The position numbers were made by a program, and so were the translations under genes. Under the pieces are notes generated by a model, which saw only the letters and a program-made list of their open reading frames with translations, did no database searches and had not been told where the DNA came from. Positions 19,028-30,503 of a stretch of 64,000 nt of DNA are shown here, piece after piece. Each line of letters begins with the position of its first letter. The stretch's first letter is position 1. The DNA comes from Variovorax sp. 770b2 (lineage in GTDB: Bacteria; Pseudomonadota; Gammaproteobacteria; Burkholderiales; Burkholderiaceae_C), in the NCBI RefSeq assembly GCF_900115685.1, contig NZ_FOXJ01000001.1:963796-1027795 (forward strand), given 5' to 3'.

Positions 19028-19951
19028 ATGCTCATGCAAATCCGCGCGCTCTTCGATCTCTGCAAACGGGCCTTCGCGTCGTGGTCGAACGACTACGCGC
19101 CCAGCATGGGGGCGGCGCTCGCCTACTACACGGTGTTCTCCATCGCGCCGCTGCTGCTGATCGTGATCGCGGTGGCCGGGCTGGTGTTCGGCCAGGAGGC
19201 CGCGCGCGGCGAGATCTTCGCGCAGCTCTCGGGCCTCATGGGCGCACAGGGCGCGGCGGCGGTGCAGGGCATGCTGCAGGCGGTGAACAAGCCAGCCGAG
19301 GGCATCGTGGCCACGGTGATCGGCATCGGCCTCCTGGTGGTCGGCGCGACCACTGTCTTCGGCGAACTGCAGGATGCGCTCGACCGCATCTGGCGTGCGC
19401 CGGCCCGCGCCAAGAGCTCGGGCATCTTCAACCTGCTGCGGGTGCGGCTGCTGTCGTTCAGCATGATCATGGGCATCGGCTTCCTGCTCATGGTGTCGCT
19501 GGTGGCCAGCGCGGCGCTGGCGGCGCTGGGCAAGTGGTGGTCGCCGGTGTTCGGGGCTTGGGAGAGCCTGGCGCAGGTGGTGAACTTCGTCTTCAGCTTC
19601 GCGATGGTGACGGTGATCTTCGCGATGATCTACAAGATCATGCCGCGCGCGAAGGTGCAGTGGCGCGACGTGGGGGTGGGCGCGGCGGTCACGGCGCTGC
19701 TCTTCACGGTGGGCAAGCACCTGATCGGCCTGTACATCGGCAAGAGCAGCGTGGCCTCGGGCTACGGCGCCGCGGGCTCGCTGGTGGTGGTGCTGGTGTG
19801 GGTGTACTACTCGGCGCAGATCTTCCTTCTGGGCGCCGAGTTCACCTGGGTCTATGCGCGCACCTACGGCTCGATGAAGGACAAGGCGGGCCTGCCCGAT
19901 GCGAACCCGTCGCCCACGCGCGACGTGCCCCTGGCGCACAACGACGCCTGA
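19028..19951 (+). CDS. YihY/BrkB-family inner-membrane protein
   Basis: The 307-residue product has the family signature near the N-terminus, AFASWSNDYAPSMGAALAYYTVFSIAPLLLI, about six membrane helices, GYGAAGSLVVVLVWVYYSAQIFLLGAEFTWVYA in the last third and a short charged tail. YihY proteins are widespread; they were once called ribonuclease BN by mistake and their function remains open (a role in envelope transport is suspected). It is intact and monocistronic in appearance, convergent with the DUF924 gene 12 bases downstream. Confidence 0.93.
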   Translation: MLMQIRALFDLCKRAFASWSNDYAPSMGAALAYYTVFSIAPLLLIVIAVAGLVFGQEAARGEIFAQLSGLMGAQGAAAVQGMLQAVNKPAEGIVATVIGIGLLVVGATTVFGELQDALDRIWRAPARAKSSGIFNLLRVRLLSFSMIMGIGFLLMVSLVASAALAALGKWWSPVFGAWESLAQVVNFVFSFAMVTVIFAMIYKIMPRAKVQWRDVGVGAAVTALLFTVGKHLIGLYIGKSSVASGYGAAGSLVVVLVWVYYSAQIFLLGAEFTWVYARTYGSMKDKAGLPDANPSPTRDVPLAHNDA

Positions 19952-19963
19952 ACGCTCGCTGGA

Positions 19964-20524
19964 TCAACCTGCGAAGCCGCCTTCGTCGAGGAACTTCTGT
20001 TCTTCCGCGCTGGTGCTGCGCCCCAGCATCCGGTTGCGATGCGGAAAGCGGCCGAAGCGCGCGACGATGTCCCGGTGCAGCACGGCGTAGCGCTGCGTGT
20101 TGGCATCGAGCGCCGCATTGAGTTCGACCGAGCGCTCCTGCTCGGCCAGCACTTCGGAGTGCATGAACGGCAGGTAGAAGAACGCGCGCAGTTCCTTGTC
20201 GAACTGCTGGTCGAAGCCCGCATCGATCGCCTTCTTCGCCGCGGCCAGCGCGAGGCCGTCGGTGGCCAGCATGTGCGGGTTGTTGCGCCAGGCGTTGCGT
20301 GGCAGCTGGTCCAGCAGCACAAGAAGCGCCAGAGCGCCTTCGGCATCGTCGCTCCAGTGATCGAGCTCGCCGCGGGCGGCGGCCTGGTGCGCGGCCGAGA
20401 AGCGCGAGAGAAATTCGGCGTCGAATGCATCGCTCTTGGCGAACCAGCGGGCAGGGCCGGCGTCGCGCCAGAAGCCGGCCACATCGCGCGCCTCGGGGAG
20501 CGTGGAGAGTGCTTGGGAGGTCAT
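19964..20524 (-). CDS. DUF924 family protein
   Basis: This 186-residue helical protein carries the DUF924 signature: VAGFWRDAGPARWFAKSDAFD, ALLVLLDQLPRNAWRNNPHML and FFYLPFMHSEVLAEQERSVEL, ending HRNRMLGRSTSAEEQKFLDE. The family has a TPR-like fold and no assigned activity. I start at ATG 20524 (MTSQALSTLPEARD); the frame is open 57 bases further but those residues are not family-like. No operon partner is evident. Confidence 0.9.
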   Translation of the reverse strand: MTSQALSTLPEARDVAGFWRDAGPARWFAKSDAFDAEFLSRFSAAHQAAARGELDHWSDDAEGALALLVLLDQLPRNAWRNNPHMLATDGLALAAAKKAIDAGFDQQFDKELRAFFYLPFMHSEVLAEQERSVELNAALDANTQRYAVLHRDIVARFGRFPHRNRMLGRSTSAEEQKFLDEGGFAG

Positions 20525-20640
20525 CGTTGCATTCTCTTTCACTCTGTGGCGGGCCCGCAAAGTCGGGGCGGTGGCCGACACGGCCGGGTGCGGGCGCTGC
20601 CTATGCTGTGGAGGCTTTCACAACCCAGGAGATAAAGCTC

Positions 20641-21090
20641 ATGACCAAATACGGCACCCTTTTGCGCGCAGCCCTCATCACCGGCGTGGCCAGCGCTGCC
20701 CTGGTCGGCTGCGGGATGATGTCCAAGTCGAACACCGCCAGCTTCAGCGGCGCGATGAACGCGGCCAGCGAAGTGCCGCCCAACATGACGCGCGGCAGCG
20801 GCATGGCCGAAGCCTGGCTCAACCGGGACACCAACGTCCTCAAGTACAAGATCACCTACACCGGCCTGAGCGGCCCGGCGACCGCAGCGCATTTCCACGG
20901 TCCTGCCGCGGCTGGCGCGAATGCCGGCGTGGTGCTGCCGTTCGCCAACGCAGCCAGCCCGATCGAAGGCCAGGCCACGCTGACCCCGGCGCAGGCCGCC
21001 GACCTGGTCGCGGGCAAGTGGTACGCCAACGTCCACACCGCGGCCAACCCGGGTGGCGAGATCCGCGGGCAGATGCTGCCGAAGATGTGA
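20641..21090 (+). CDS. CHRD-domain lipoprotein
   Basis: The 149-residue product starts with a lipoprotein signal (ALITGVASAALVGC, lipidated Cys at about residue 24) followed by one CHRD domain, recognisable by SFSGAMNAASEVPPN, the repeated beta strands, TAAHFHGPAAAG and WYANVHTAANPGGEIRGQM. CHRD domains were first defined in chordin and occur in many bacterial exported proteins of unknown role. AGGAG precedes the ATG. No neighbour explains its role. Confidence 0.9.
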   Translation: MTKYGTLLRAALITGVASAALVGCGMMSKSNTASFSGAMNAASEVPPNMTRGSGMAEAWLNRDTNVLKYKITYTGLSGPATAAHFHGPAAAGANAGVVLPFANAASPIEGQATLTPAQAADLVAGKWYANVHTAANPGGEIRGQMLPKM

Positions 21091-21166
21091 TCTTCTTCCG
21101 GGAGAGGACCGGGAGACTTCGGTCTCCGGTCAGGTTGCTGTCGCGGGGGTGGTGTCAAATGAACGC

Positions 21167-22378
21167 ATGACGACGACCCCCAAGAAAAATCCCCGTGCGG
21201 CATCCTCCCGGCAACCCCTCAATCCTTTCGCGTCACGCCGCGAAGACATGCGCCAGGCCCGCAAGGCGCTGGTGCTGCAGGGCGGCGGCGCGCTCGGCGC
21301 CTACCAGGCGGGCGTGTATGCCGCGCTCAGCGAGACCGAGCTGCAGCCGCACTGGATTGCCGGCGTCTCGATCGGCGCCATCAATGCGGCCCTGATCGCG
21401 GGCAATGCGCCCGAGCACCGGGTCGACAGGCTGCGCGAGTTCTGGCACCTCGTGTCCTCCGGGCCCTCGCAGCGACTGCCTTCCTGGCTCGGCGACCGGG
21501 CCACGCAGAACCAGTACAGCGCGGCGATGGCGTCGCTGGTCGGCATTCCGGGATTCTTCGAGCCGCGCTATTCGCCGGCCCTCCTGATGGGCGGTGCGGC
21601 GCCGCTGCTGAGCTACTACGACACCTCGCCGCTCAGGGGCACGCTGGAGCGCCTCATCGATTTCGACCGCATCAACGCCTGCGAAGCGCGCTTCAGCGTG
21701 GGCGCGGTCAACGTGCGCACCGGCAACTCGGTGTACTTCGACAACACGCGCCAGCGCATCGGTCCGGAGCACATCATGGCCAGCGGCGCGCTGCCGCCGG
21801 GCTTTGCGCCGGTGCACATCGACGGCGACGACTACTGGGACGGCGGCATCGTCTCGAACACGCCGCTGCAGTACGTGCTCGACCTCCATCCGCGCAACGA
21901 GCCCCTGGTGGTGCTGCAGGTGGACCTCTTCAATGCGCGCGGCGAGATGCCGCGCACCATGGCGGGCGTGATGGAGCGGCAGAAGGACATCACCTATTCG
22001 AGCCGCACCCGCATGAACACCGACGCGCTGGCCGCGAACATGAACCTGCAGCAGGCCATTGCCGACCTGATCACCAAGCTGCCGGCCAATCTGCGCAAGG
22101 ACCCGAGCGTGCTCGCGGTGCAGTCGCAGCTCACGCACGAGCCCATCGACATCTTTCACCTGATCTACCGCGACAAGCCCTATGAGCTCGAGTCGAAGGA
22201 CTACGAGTTCTCGCGCGCCGCGGTCGAGGAGCACTGGGAGTCGGGCGCGCGCGACATGCGCGCAACGCTCGCGCACCCCGAGACCCTGCGCGCCGACGCC
22301 ACCGTCAACGGCGTGACCACCTTCGACCTCGGCGAACACGGCCCGGGCCGGGTCAAGCGGCCGGGCCTGTCGCGCTGA
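21167..22378 (+). CDS. Patatin-like phospholipase family protein
   Basis: The 403-residue enzyme has the full patatin set: oxyanion loop LQGGGALGAYQAGVYAAL (about residues 38-55), nucleophile Ser in GVSIGAINAAL, and the catalytic Asp in YWDGGIVSNTPLQYVL. The C-terminal third includes HLIYRDKPYELESKDYEFSR, typical of a Burkholderiales group that stands next to ketone-body genes. Members hydrolyse lipid esters; some patatin-like proteins act on intracellular polyhydroxybutyrate. Start ATG 21167 gives a short basic lead. The acetoacetate decarboxylase and hydroxybutyrate dehydrogenase genes follow, suggesting shared regulation. Confidence 0.9.
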   Translation: MTTTPKKNPRAASSRQPLNPFASRREDMRQARKALVLQGGGALGAYQAGVYAALSETELQPHWIAGVSIGAINAALIAGNAPEHRVDRLREFWHLVSSGPSQRLPSWLGDRATQNQYSAAMASLVGIPGFFEPRYSPALLMGGAAPLLSYYDTSPLRGTLERLIDFDRINACEARFSVGAVNVRTGNSVYFDNTRQRIGPEHIMASGALPPGFAPVHIDGDDYWDGGIVSNTPLQYVLDLHPRNEPLVVLQVDLFNARGEMPRTMAGVMERQKDITYSSRTRMNTDALAANMNLQQAIADLITKLPANLRKDPSVLAVQSQLTHEPIDIFHLIYRDKPYELESKDYEFSRAAVEEHWESGARDMRATLAHPETLRADATVNGVTTFDLGEHGPGRVKRPGLSR

Positions 22379-22452
22379 ACACAAGGCGAATCAGGTTCGA
22401 CTAAGAAACCAGCGCCAGACTGGATCGGTCACTTCAACAGGAGGAAATGTCC

Positions 22453-23202
22453 ATGAACATTGAAGATGTACGGCGACAGGCTTTCGCCATGCCGCTCACC
22501 AGCCCCGCCTTCCCGCCCGGACCGTACCGGTTCGTGCGCCGCGAATTTCTCATCGTCACCTACCGCACCGACATGGACGCGCTGCGCGCCGTGGTGCCCG
22601 AGCCGCTCGAAGTGGTCGAGCCGCTCGTGAAGTACGAATTCATCCGCATGCCCGACTCCACCGGCTTCGGCGACTACACCGAGTCGGGCCAGGTCATCCC
22701 GGTGCAGCTGCGCACCGCCAAGGGCGTGGAGCAGGGCGCGTATGTGCATGCGATGTACCTGAACGACCATCCGCCGATTGCCGGCGGCCGCGAGCTCTGG
22801 GGCTTTCCGAAGAAGCTCGCCTCGCCGGTGCTCGACTACGAGACCGACGTGATCGTCGGCACGCTGGACTACGGCAAGGTGCGCGTGGCCAAGGCCACCA
22901 TGGGCTTCAAGCACCGCGCGCTCGAGCACGCGCCGATTCTTGCGGGCATCGCGCAGCCGAACTTCCTGCTCAAGATCATTCCGCACGTCGACGGCACGGC
23001 CCGCATCTGCGAGCTGGTGCGCTATCACATGGTCGATGTCACGTTGCACGGCGCGTGGACCGCGCCGGCATCGCTCGAACTGCATCCGCATGCGCTGGCA
23101 CCGGTGGCCGACCTGCCGGTGCTGAAGGTCGAATCGGCGGTGCACTACATCGCGGACATGACGCTTGCGCTGGGTACCGTCGAGCACGACTATCTCGCCT
23201 GA
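22453..23202 (+). CDS. adc: Acetoacetate decarboxylase
   Basis: The 249-residue protein carries the ADC hallmark [17 protein letters not shown], where the two lysines (about K120 and K121) form the Schiff-base site and lower its pKa, plus the N-terminal [24 protein letters not shown] strand (here [20 protein letters not shown]). It would convert acetoacetate to acetone and CO2. Two ATGs are six bases apart; the second (22453) has AGGAGG at 8 bases and is preferred, the first only 2 bases from that site. It is 51 bases ahead of the hydroxybutyrate dehydrogenase gene. Confidence 0.92.
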   Translation: MNIEDVRRQAFAMPLTSPAFPPGPYRFVRREFLIVTYRTDMDALRAVVPEPLEVVEPLVKYEFIRMPDSTGFGDYTESGQVIPVQLRTAKGVEQGAYVHAMYLNDHPPIAGGRELWGFPKKLASPVLDYETDVIVGTLDYGKVRVAKATMGFKHRALEHAPILAGIAQPNFLLKIIPHVDGTARICELVRYHMVDVTLHGAWTAPASLELHPHALAPVADLPVLKVESAVHYIADMTLALGTVEHDYLA

Positions 23203-23253
23203 TTCTTGCTGTCACTTTTCAACCCCAACCTCTCAAGCTTTCAAGGACACACC

Positions 23254-24036
23254 ATGCAACTCAAGGACAAGGTCGCCTACATCACCGGCTCGGCCAGCGG
23301 CATCGGCAAGGAAATCGCCATCCTCTTCGCACAGGAAGGCGCCAGGATCATCATTGCCGACCTCAACAAGGAAGCGGCGGATGCCACCGCCGCTGAACTC
23401 AAGGCCACGGGCGCCGAGGCCATCGGCGTGGCCGTGGACGTGACCAACGAAGACCAGGTCAACGCCTCGGTCGAGGAGGGCGCCAAGGCCTTCGGCGGCA
23501 TCGACATCCTGATCAGCAATGCCGGCATCCAGATCGTTCACCCGGTGGAAGAATTCAGCTTCGCCGACTGGAAGAAGATGCTCGCGATCCACCTGGACGG
23601 CGCATTCCTCACCACCAAGGCGTGCCTGAAGCACATGTATGCACAGGGCCGCGGCGGCAGCGTGATCTACATGGGCTCGGTGCACTCGAAGGAGGCGTCG
23701 CTGCTGAAGGCCCCCTACGTGACGGCCAAGCACGGCCTCATCGGCCTGGCCAAGACGGTCGCGAAAGAAGGCGCCAAGCACGGCGTGCGCGCCAACGTGA
23801 TCTGCCCGGGCTTCGTGCGCACGCCGCTGGTCGAGAAGCAGATTCCGGAGCAAGCCAAGACGCTGGGCATCAGCGAAGAAGAAGTCATCAAGAACGTGAT
23901 GCTCAAGGAAACGGTCGATGGCGAGTTCACCACCACGGAAGACGTGGCGCGCGTGGCGTTGTTGTTCGCAGGCTTCCCGACGAATGCGCTGACCGGCCAG
24001 TCGCTGGTGGTGAGCCACGGCTGGTTCATGCAGTAA
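23254..24036 (+). CDS. bdhA: 3-hydroxybutyrate dehydrogenase
   Basis: This 260-residue SDR has [12 protein letters not shown] (NAD loop), [18 protein letters not shown], and the catalytic Ser/Tyr/Lys in [21 protein letters not shown]. The long C-terminal insert with [22 protein letters not shown] is characteristic of the D-3-hydroxybutyrate dehydrogenase branch, which interconverts 3-hydroxybutyrate and acetoacetate with NAD. Adjacent acetoacetate decarboxylase and patatin genes suit PHB breakdown or ketone-body use. The start fits the family N-terminus [12 protein letters not shown]. Confidence 0.93.
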   Translation: MQLKDKVAYITGSASGIGKEIAILFAQEGARIIIADLNKEAADATAAELKATGAEAIGVAVDVTNEDQVNASVEEGAKAFGGIDILISNAGIQIVHPVEEFSFADWKKMLAIHLDGAFLTTKACLKHMYAQGRGGSVIYMGSVHSKEASLLKAPYVTAKHGLIGLAKTVAKEGAKHGVRANVICPGFVRTPLVEKQIPEQAKTLGISEEEVIKNVMLKETVDGEFTTTEDVARVALLFAGFPTNALTGQSLVVSHGWFMQ

Positions 24037-24048
24037 GGATTTCTCTTT

Positions 24049-24141
24049 CTCTCCCCCTCTGGGGGAGAGCCGGGGTGGGGCACGACGGCGCCAATTTCCA
24101 ACGCTCTGCCTGCCCCATCCCAACCTTCCCCGGGGGGAAGG
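24049..24141. repeat. Hairpin-rich intergenic repeat (possible bdhA 3' structure)
   Basis: Two perfect stems flank a middle segment: CTCTCCCCC/GGGGGAGAG (24049-24057 with 24061-24069) and CCTTCCCC/GGGGAAGG (24124-24131 with 24134-24141). The inner sequences GCCGGGGTGGGG and GCCCCATCCC can also pair with one another, giving a larger cruciform. Neither stem is followed by a T run, so it is not a standard terminator. The look is that of a dispersed intergenic repeat; only one copy lies in this window. Confidence 0.6.
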
Positions 24142-24154
24142 AGCAAGACAGGGG

Positions 24155-25111
24155 TTACAGCCTCAGCTCCCAGGTCTCGCCCATGAGTTGCTTCCCATAG
24201 CTCTCGTGCAGTTCCGACCCGGTGAGCTGGAAGCCGCGCCTGGCATAGATGCTGCGCGCAGCCGTGAGGCCGCTGTTGGTCCACAGCACCATCTTCCTGT
24301 AGCCCTTCAGGCGCGCGAAGGCGATGCATTCGTCCACCAGCTTGCCGCCCAGGCCCAGCCCGCGCGCGGCCGGTGACAGGATCAGCAGGCGCAGTTGCGC
24401 CACGGCGGCCGACTTGCGTACCACGAAGATCGAGCCCATGCGCTCGCCGTTGAGTTCCGCGATCCAGCAGCGCTCCCATTCGGGCTGGAACTTCTGCAAG
24501 AACTCTCCCGCGATCTGCGCCACCAGCGCCTCGAAGCTGCTGTCCCAGCCGTACTCGCGCGCATAGATCTCGCCGTGCTGCTGCACGACCCAGCCGATGT
24601 CGCCGGGCGCGGGATCGCGCAGGACCGCGGCCTGGGGTTTAGGGGGCGGTGCCGCGGGGTCCAGCAGCGATTGCATCGTGCCCATGGCTTGCACCAGTTG
24701 CTGGCGCTGGGCCGGCGCCAGCGATCCGAGCAGCGCGGCGGCCTCGTCGCGCGATTTTTGTTGCAGCGGCGCGAATGCGGCGTGGCCGGCCTCGGTCAGG
24801 CGCAGCACGCTCTGGCGGGCGTCCCGCGCATGGGGCTCGCGGGTGAGCCAGCCCGCGGATTCGAAGCGGCGAAGGATGCGGCTCATGTAGCCCGCGTCCA
24901 GCCCCAGGTCCCGGCCGATCTCGCTGGCGACCGCCGTTTCGCGGTGTGCCAGCTCGTACAGGAGGCGCACGTCGGTCAGCGACATGTCGCTCCCAAGGTA
25001 CGGATCGAGCGCGCCGATCTGGCGGGTATAGAAGCGGTTGAACTGCCGGATGGCCTTGACGGCTGCGGTGTCTACGGAGGGCGAGATGGCTGACATGGTT
25101 GCCATTGTCAT
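24155..25111 (-). CDS. MarR-type HTH regulator fused to a GNAT acetyltransferase
   Basis: The 318-residue product joins a MarR-like winged helix (about residues 15-145: AVKAIRQFNRFYTRQIGALD, LGLDAGYMSRILRRFESAGWL) to a GNAT domain (about 160-318: GDIGWVVQQHGEIYAREYGWDS, LRLLILSPAARGLGLGGKLVD, MVLWTNSGLTAARSIYARRGF). This fusion is common in proteobacteria; the acetylated substrate is not known and may be the effector. Several in-frame ATGs cluster at 25111, 25105 and 25096; I take the first. It is divergent from the ygiQ-like gene. Confidence 0.9.
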   Translation of the reverse strand: MTMATMSAISPSVDTAAVKAIRQFNRFYTRQIGALDPYLGSDMSLTDVRLLYELAHRETAVASEIGRDLGLDAGYMSRILRRFESAGWLTREPHARDARQSVLRLTEAGHAAFAPLQQKSRDEAAALLGSLAPAQRQQLVQAMGTMQSLLDPAAPPPKPQAAVLRDPAPGDIGWVVQQHGEIYAREYGWDSSFEALVAQIAGEFLQKFQPEWERCWIAELNGERMGSIFVVRKSAAVAQLRLLILSPAARGLGLGGKLVDECIAFARLKGYRKMVLWTNSGLTAARSIYARRGFQLTGSELHESYGKQLMGETWELRL

Positions 25112-25252
25112 TCGATTGGTTGACTTTGGCAATCAATTCAAGTCCGTGGCGAGGTCGGGTCGCAGGATGTTTGCCGCGACAGGGATGCTGGAAAACCCTA
25201 AAATCGAGGGTTGCCCACCACAGCGCCGCCGCAGCGCTGTTCACACCCACCG

Positions 25253-27631
<2,379 letters not shown>

Positions 27632-27653
27632 CCGGACGCGTGGCGGGCGACCG

Positions 27654-28034
27654 CTACGCGTACTGCATCTCGCCGTTGCCGAAGGACCAGTTCTCCTTCA
27701 CCACCTCCACCAGGCTGATGAACACGTCCTCGCGCCGGATGCCCAGCTTCTCGTGCAGGTCGTCGGCCACGCGCTTGTAGAAGGCCTTCTTCATCTCGAT
27801 CGTGCGCCCCTGGTTCAGCGTGATCTGGATCAGCACGAAGCCTGGCGAATACGCGATGCCCAGATAGCTCGCCGGATGGACCAGCGCCCCTGCGGCGTGC
27901 CGCGTGATGACCTGGAACTTGTCGTCCTTCGGCACGTTGATGGTTTCCGTCATCGCCTGGTAGACCAGGTCGCCGATGGCGGGGCCCAGCGTTTGCGGCG
28001 AGGCATCGGACAGTTCGATTCGAACGAGTGGCAT
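27654..28034 (-). CDS. Tautomerase family protein
   Basis: The 126-residue protein begins MPLVRIEL, with Pro at position 2 as the catalytic base once Met is removed, and continues in a long tautomerase-like fold (VLIQITLNQGRTIEMKKAFY, DLHEKLGIRREDVFISLVEVVKENWSFGNG). This end motif is that of the Tautomerase_2 family, longer than 4-oxalocrotonate tautomerase (about 60 residues). Substrate is unknown. It reads out of the rearranged region and lies 55 bases downstream of the truncated DUF1294 gene. Confidence 0.88.
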   Translation of the reverse strand: MPLVRIELSDASPQTLGPAIGDLVYQAMTETINVPKDDKFQVITRHAAGALVHPASYLGIAYSPGFVLIQITLNQGRTIEMKKAFYKRVADDLHEKLGIRREDVFISLVEVVKENWSFGNGEMQYA

Positions 28035-28089
28035 GGAAGGTTTCTCCTGGATGGGGACGGTTTCAGTCTAGGACCGCGCGCACCGGGCG

Positions 28090-28608
28090 TCAGGCCGCGT
28101 GCGAAATACCCCGCAGCCAGAACACCCAGGCCGCCACCGCCGCGCAGTGAAGCACGACCGTGGCGCGGTACACGATCAGAAAGCCCTGCTTGCCCGACTT
28201 GTGCCGCAGCAGCCGCTGCCCGGCCCATGCGCCCGGCCAGCCACCGATCAGCGCGAGCAGGTGCAAGGTGCTTTCCCTGGTGCGCCAGCGGCCGGTCTGT
28301 GCGGCGTTCTTGTCGAGGGCGTAGGCGAAGAAGGCCAAGAGGCTCAGACGCGGCACTGCGCCAAGAACCAGCAGCGGCAAGCGGCCGGACCAGACGGCCA
28401 TTCCGAGTAGCACCCCGTAGGCCAGCAGGAAAAGTAGCCCCCACGAGGCCGGGGCCTCGGATGCGCTTGGGCGACGCGGCTTCGCACGTGTCGGTGTGGA
28501 GCGGCGACGGTTGTCCACCGGTGCAAGTTTCGGCAGGGCGCGCGAGGCATCGGCCGATGCCACCTGCACCGCCACGGCGCGCGGCCCCTTGCCGCCGACA
28601 TGGATCTC
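28090..28608 (-). pseudogene. DUF1294 membrane protein, 5'-truncated (C-terminal part of a cold-shock/DUF1294 fusion)
   Basis: The frame starts inside a protein: the first recognisable residues are VEIHVGGKGPRAVAVQVASA, which in intact members directly follow the cold-shock beta-barrel. A linker then leads to a complete DUF1294 domain of about four helices (WGLLFLLAYGVLLGMAVWSGRL, LSLLAFFAYALDKNAAQTGRWR, LHLLALIGGWPGAWAGQRLLRHKSGKQGF, VLHCAAVAAWVFW). The cold-shock half is missing here but a matching N-terminal half that stops at the complementary point lies at 35135-35290 on the same strand. A GTG at 28650 could still start a shortened product. I regard the gene as split by an insertion. Confidence 0.75.
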
Positions 28609-28670
28609 GACGCCGGCGCGGCACAGGCCTTGAAACGCAATGATCGCCACTCTGTCGCTCCTCCGGTCTC

Positions 28671-28935
28671 GCTCACCAGCACGTGCGCGAGCAGTCCGCC
28701 TGCCATGCAGCGATCGATGGGCGAGTCGGTGCGGGCGCTTGCGAGATCGTGCTGCAACTCGCGCTCGCGAGCTTGGGGCGAACGTGGCGCACGACATGAA
28801 AGCTGCCCGGCTCGCAGTCGAGTACCTCCGAGACGTCCTGGCCGATCTCGCGCAGACCGTGACGGCAAGCTTCGCAGTTGCAATCACTTTGCGGGGAGTG
28901 GACCAGGGTGCGCCGCGGCAAGTGCTCCGCCAGGC
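28671..28935 (-). pseudogene. IS66-type transposase (TnpC) fragment, frameshifted
   Basis: Read on the minus strand, the segment encodes HLPRRTLVHSPQSDCNCEAC, then REIGQDVSEVLDCEPGSFHV and VRHVRPKLA, continuing in another frame with PIDRCMAGGLLAHVLVSE. This is the zinc-finger-like and downstream region of IS66-family TnpC (typical form: cysteine pairs, then EVL-YVPG-F-V-RHVRPK). Both ends are missing and at least one frameshift lies near 28720. It cannot be active. Confidence 0.75.
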
Positions 28936-28965
28936 CCCAGCCTTTGTTCTGCCCGAGGCTTGACG

Positions 28966-29330
28966 ACTTGCGTGTGGGGTTGAGGATGATCGCAGCAGCC
29001 TGCCGACCGGCGATGGCCTCGTTGCACGCTTTGGTGTCATAGGCACCATCGGAGCTTACGGAATGCAGTTTTTCGTCCGCAGGAATCTGCGCCGGCAACG
29101 CCGGTAGCATCGGCGCATCGCCAATGGCGTTGTTCGTGATCTCGCTGGCACGAATTTCCAGAGTCTGTGCATCGATGCCCAAGTGCACCTCGCCGCTGCC
29201 CGCGGTATTCCGCTTTGTGCTTCTTCGTCTTCCACTCGCCTTCGCCCCAGCATCTTCGCGTCAGTGATGTCGATCAGCAGATGCACCCGCACGCTGATCA
29301 GCCCGCAGCGAGTCCACGAACAACCAGTTC
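28966..29330 (-). pseudogene. IS5-family transposase fragment, frameshifted
   Basis: The minus strand reads VHLLIDITDAKMLG, then in the next frame EGEWKTKKHKAEYRGQRR, then VHLGIDAQTLEIRASEITNN, IGDAPMLPALPAQIPADEK and DGAYDTKACNEAI with PTRK at the end. This is the DDE core of an IS5-group transposase with the first Asp (LLID) and second Asp (DGAYDT) present, but two frameshifts near 29190 and 29245 and a break after PTRK, where IS66-like sequence begins 30 bases on. The fusion point shows one IS landed in or replaced part of another. Confidence 0.75.
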
Positions 29331-29451
29331 GAGCACCCGAGTGCCCTCGGACGGATCCCATGCGAGGCCGACGACGCAGCACCGCGGGTCGCAGCTTGCC
29401 GGCAGAATCGGGCACCTCCCCGCGCTTCGAGCGGCCCCCCACTTCCTTCGC

Positions 29452-30408
29452 GTGAACATCGTGTCCCTCGAAATTGGCGAACATGACCGTCGGCTGGACG
29501 AATCGCTGCTGCGCTCGCTCCACGCCCTGCTGGCCGAAGCCAGCGTCTCGCAGGCTGCCGCAAAGCTGGGCGTTGCGCAGTCCGCGCTGAGCCGCCACCT
29601 CAAGGTATTGCGCCAGTTGACCGGCGACGAGTTGCTGATACGCGTGGGCAACCGAATGGTGCTGACCGACCGGGCGCAGGCCTTGGTCGCGCCCACCCGC
29701 CGCATCCTGGCCGACATGTCGCTGCTCACCTCCGAGGCCAATCCCATCGAACTACGTGAGATGCGCCAGAGCTTCCGCATCGCGACCTACGACTTCCTGC
29801 CGCGCCGGTTCTTCGCGGACATCGTCGAGCGGGTCGCCCGGCAGGCGCCCGAGTGCGACGTGGTGATCCGCGGCCTGGGCTCCCGGTTCGAGCACTACAG
29901 GCAGCTCGCGGACGGCGAGGTCGACATGGTCATCACCATCTGGCCCGAACTCCCGGACCATCTGCGCGCGGCAAGCTTGTTGACCGAGCCGATGGTGTGC
30001 CTGATGCGAAGGGACCATCCACTGGTGGGGAAGCCACTGACACTTGAGGACTATCGCCGGGCACGGCATCTCACCTCGTTGGAGCATGTGCCGGGGCAGG
30101 GCACCATCCTCGATGCGCAACTCGCTGAGCTGGGCGTATCGGTGCACACGGCCATGCGCACCCAGTTCCTGGGCATGGCGCCTGCCATCCTCGCACGCTC
30201 CGATCTCATCTTCTCCACCGGCCGGCTGCTGGCCGAGGACTTCGCCGAGCAATACCCGCTCGCGCTCGTGCCGTTCCCCGCCAAGATCAAGCCGCATCGC
30301 TACCGCCTGGTCTGGCACGAGCGCACGCACAAGAACCAAGCCATGAGCTGGATGCGCAGCGAGCTGATTGCCGCCGCGCGCGAACTCGCCCACCGGCCCA
30401 GGTCATGA
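29452..30408 (+). CDS. LysR-family transcriptional regulator
   Basis: The 318-residue protein has the LysR winged helix at about residues 13-70 (LRSLHALLAEASVSQAAAKLGVAQSALSRHLK) and a PBP-type effector domain (RIATYDFLPRRFFADIVERV, DMVITIWPELPDHLRAASLL). This domain order resembles NodD/SyrM-like and PcpR-like regulators. The frame is open far upstream because it runs out of the IS fossils; I chose GTG 29452 (MNIVSLEIGEHDRRLDE), with GTG 29461 as alternative. It precedes the deaminase-like gene by 95 bases in the same direction, so it may control that gene and the Bug protein. Confidence 0.88.
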   Translation: MNIVSLEIGEHDRRLDESLLRSLHALLAEASVSQAAAKLGVAQSALSRHLKVLRQLTGDELLIRVGNRMVLTDRAQALVAPTRRILADMSLLTSEANPIELREMRQSFRIATYDFLPRRFFADIVERVARQAPECDVVIRGLGSRFEHYRQLADGEVDMVITIWPELPDHLRAASLLTEPMVCLMRRDHPLVGKPLTLEDYRRARHLTSLEHVPGQGTILDAQLAELGVSVHTAMRTQFLGMAPAILARSDLIFSTGRLLAEDFAEQYPLALVPFPAKIKPHRYRLVWHERTHKNQAMSWMRSELIAAARELAHRPRS

Positions 30409-30503
30409 CAGTGGCGTCATAACCCGCTGCACACCGCAGTGCTGGGCACCGGCGACAGGCGTGGATAAGGTCGCGGCACACATTCCAACCGACGCTGCCG
30501 CCC

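Noticed and set aside
24049..24141. Hairpins as a rho-independent terminator of the hydroxybutyrate dehydrogenase gene
   Set aside because: No T run follows either stem in either direction, so it is kept only as a repeat-like structure.
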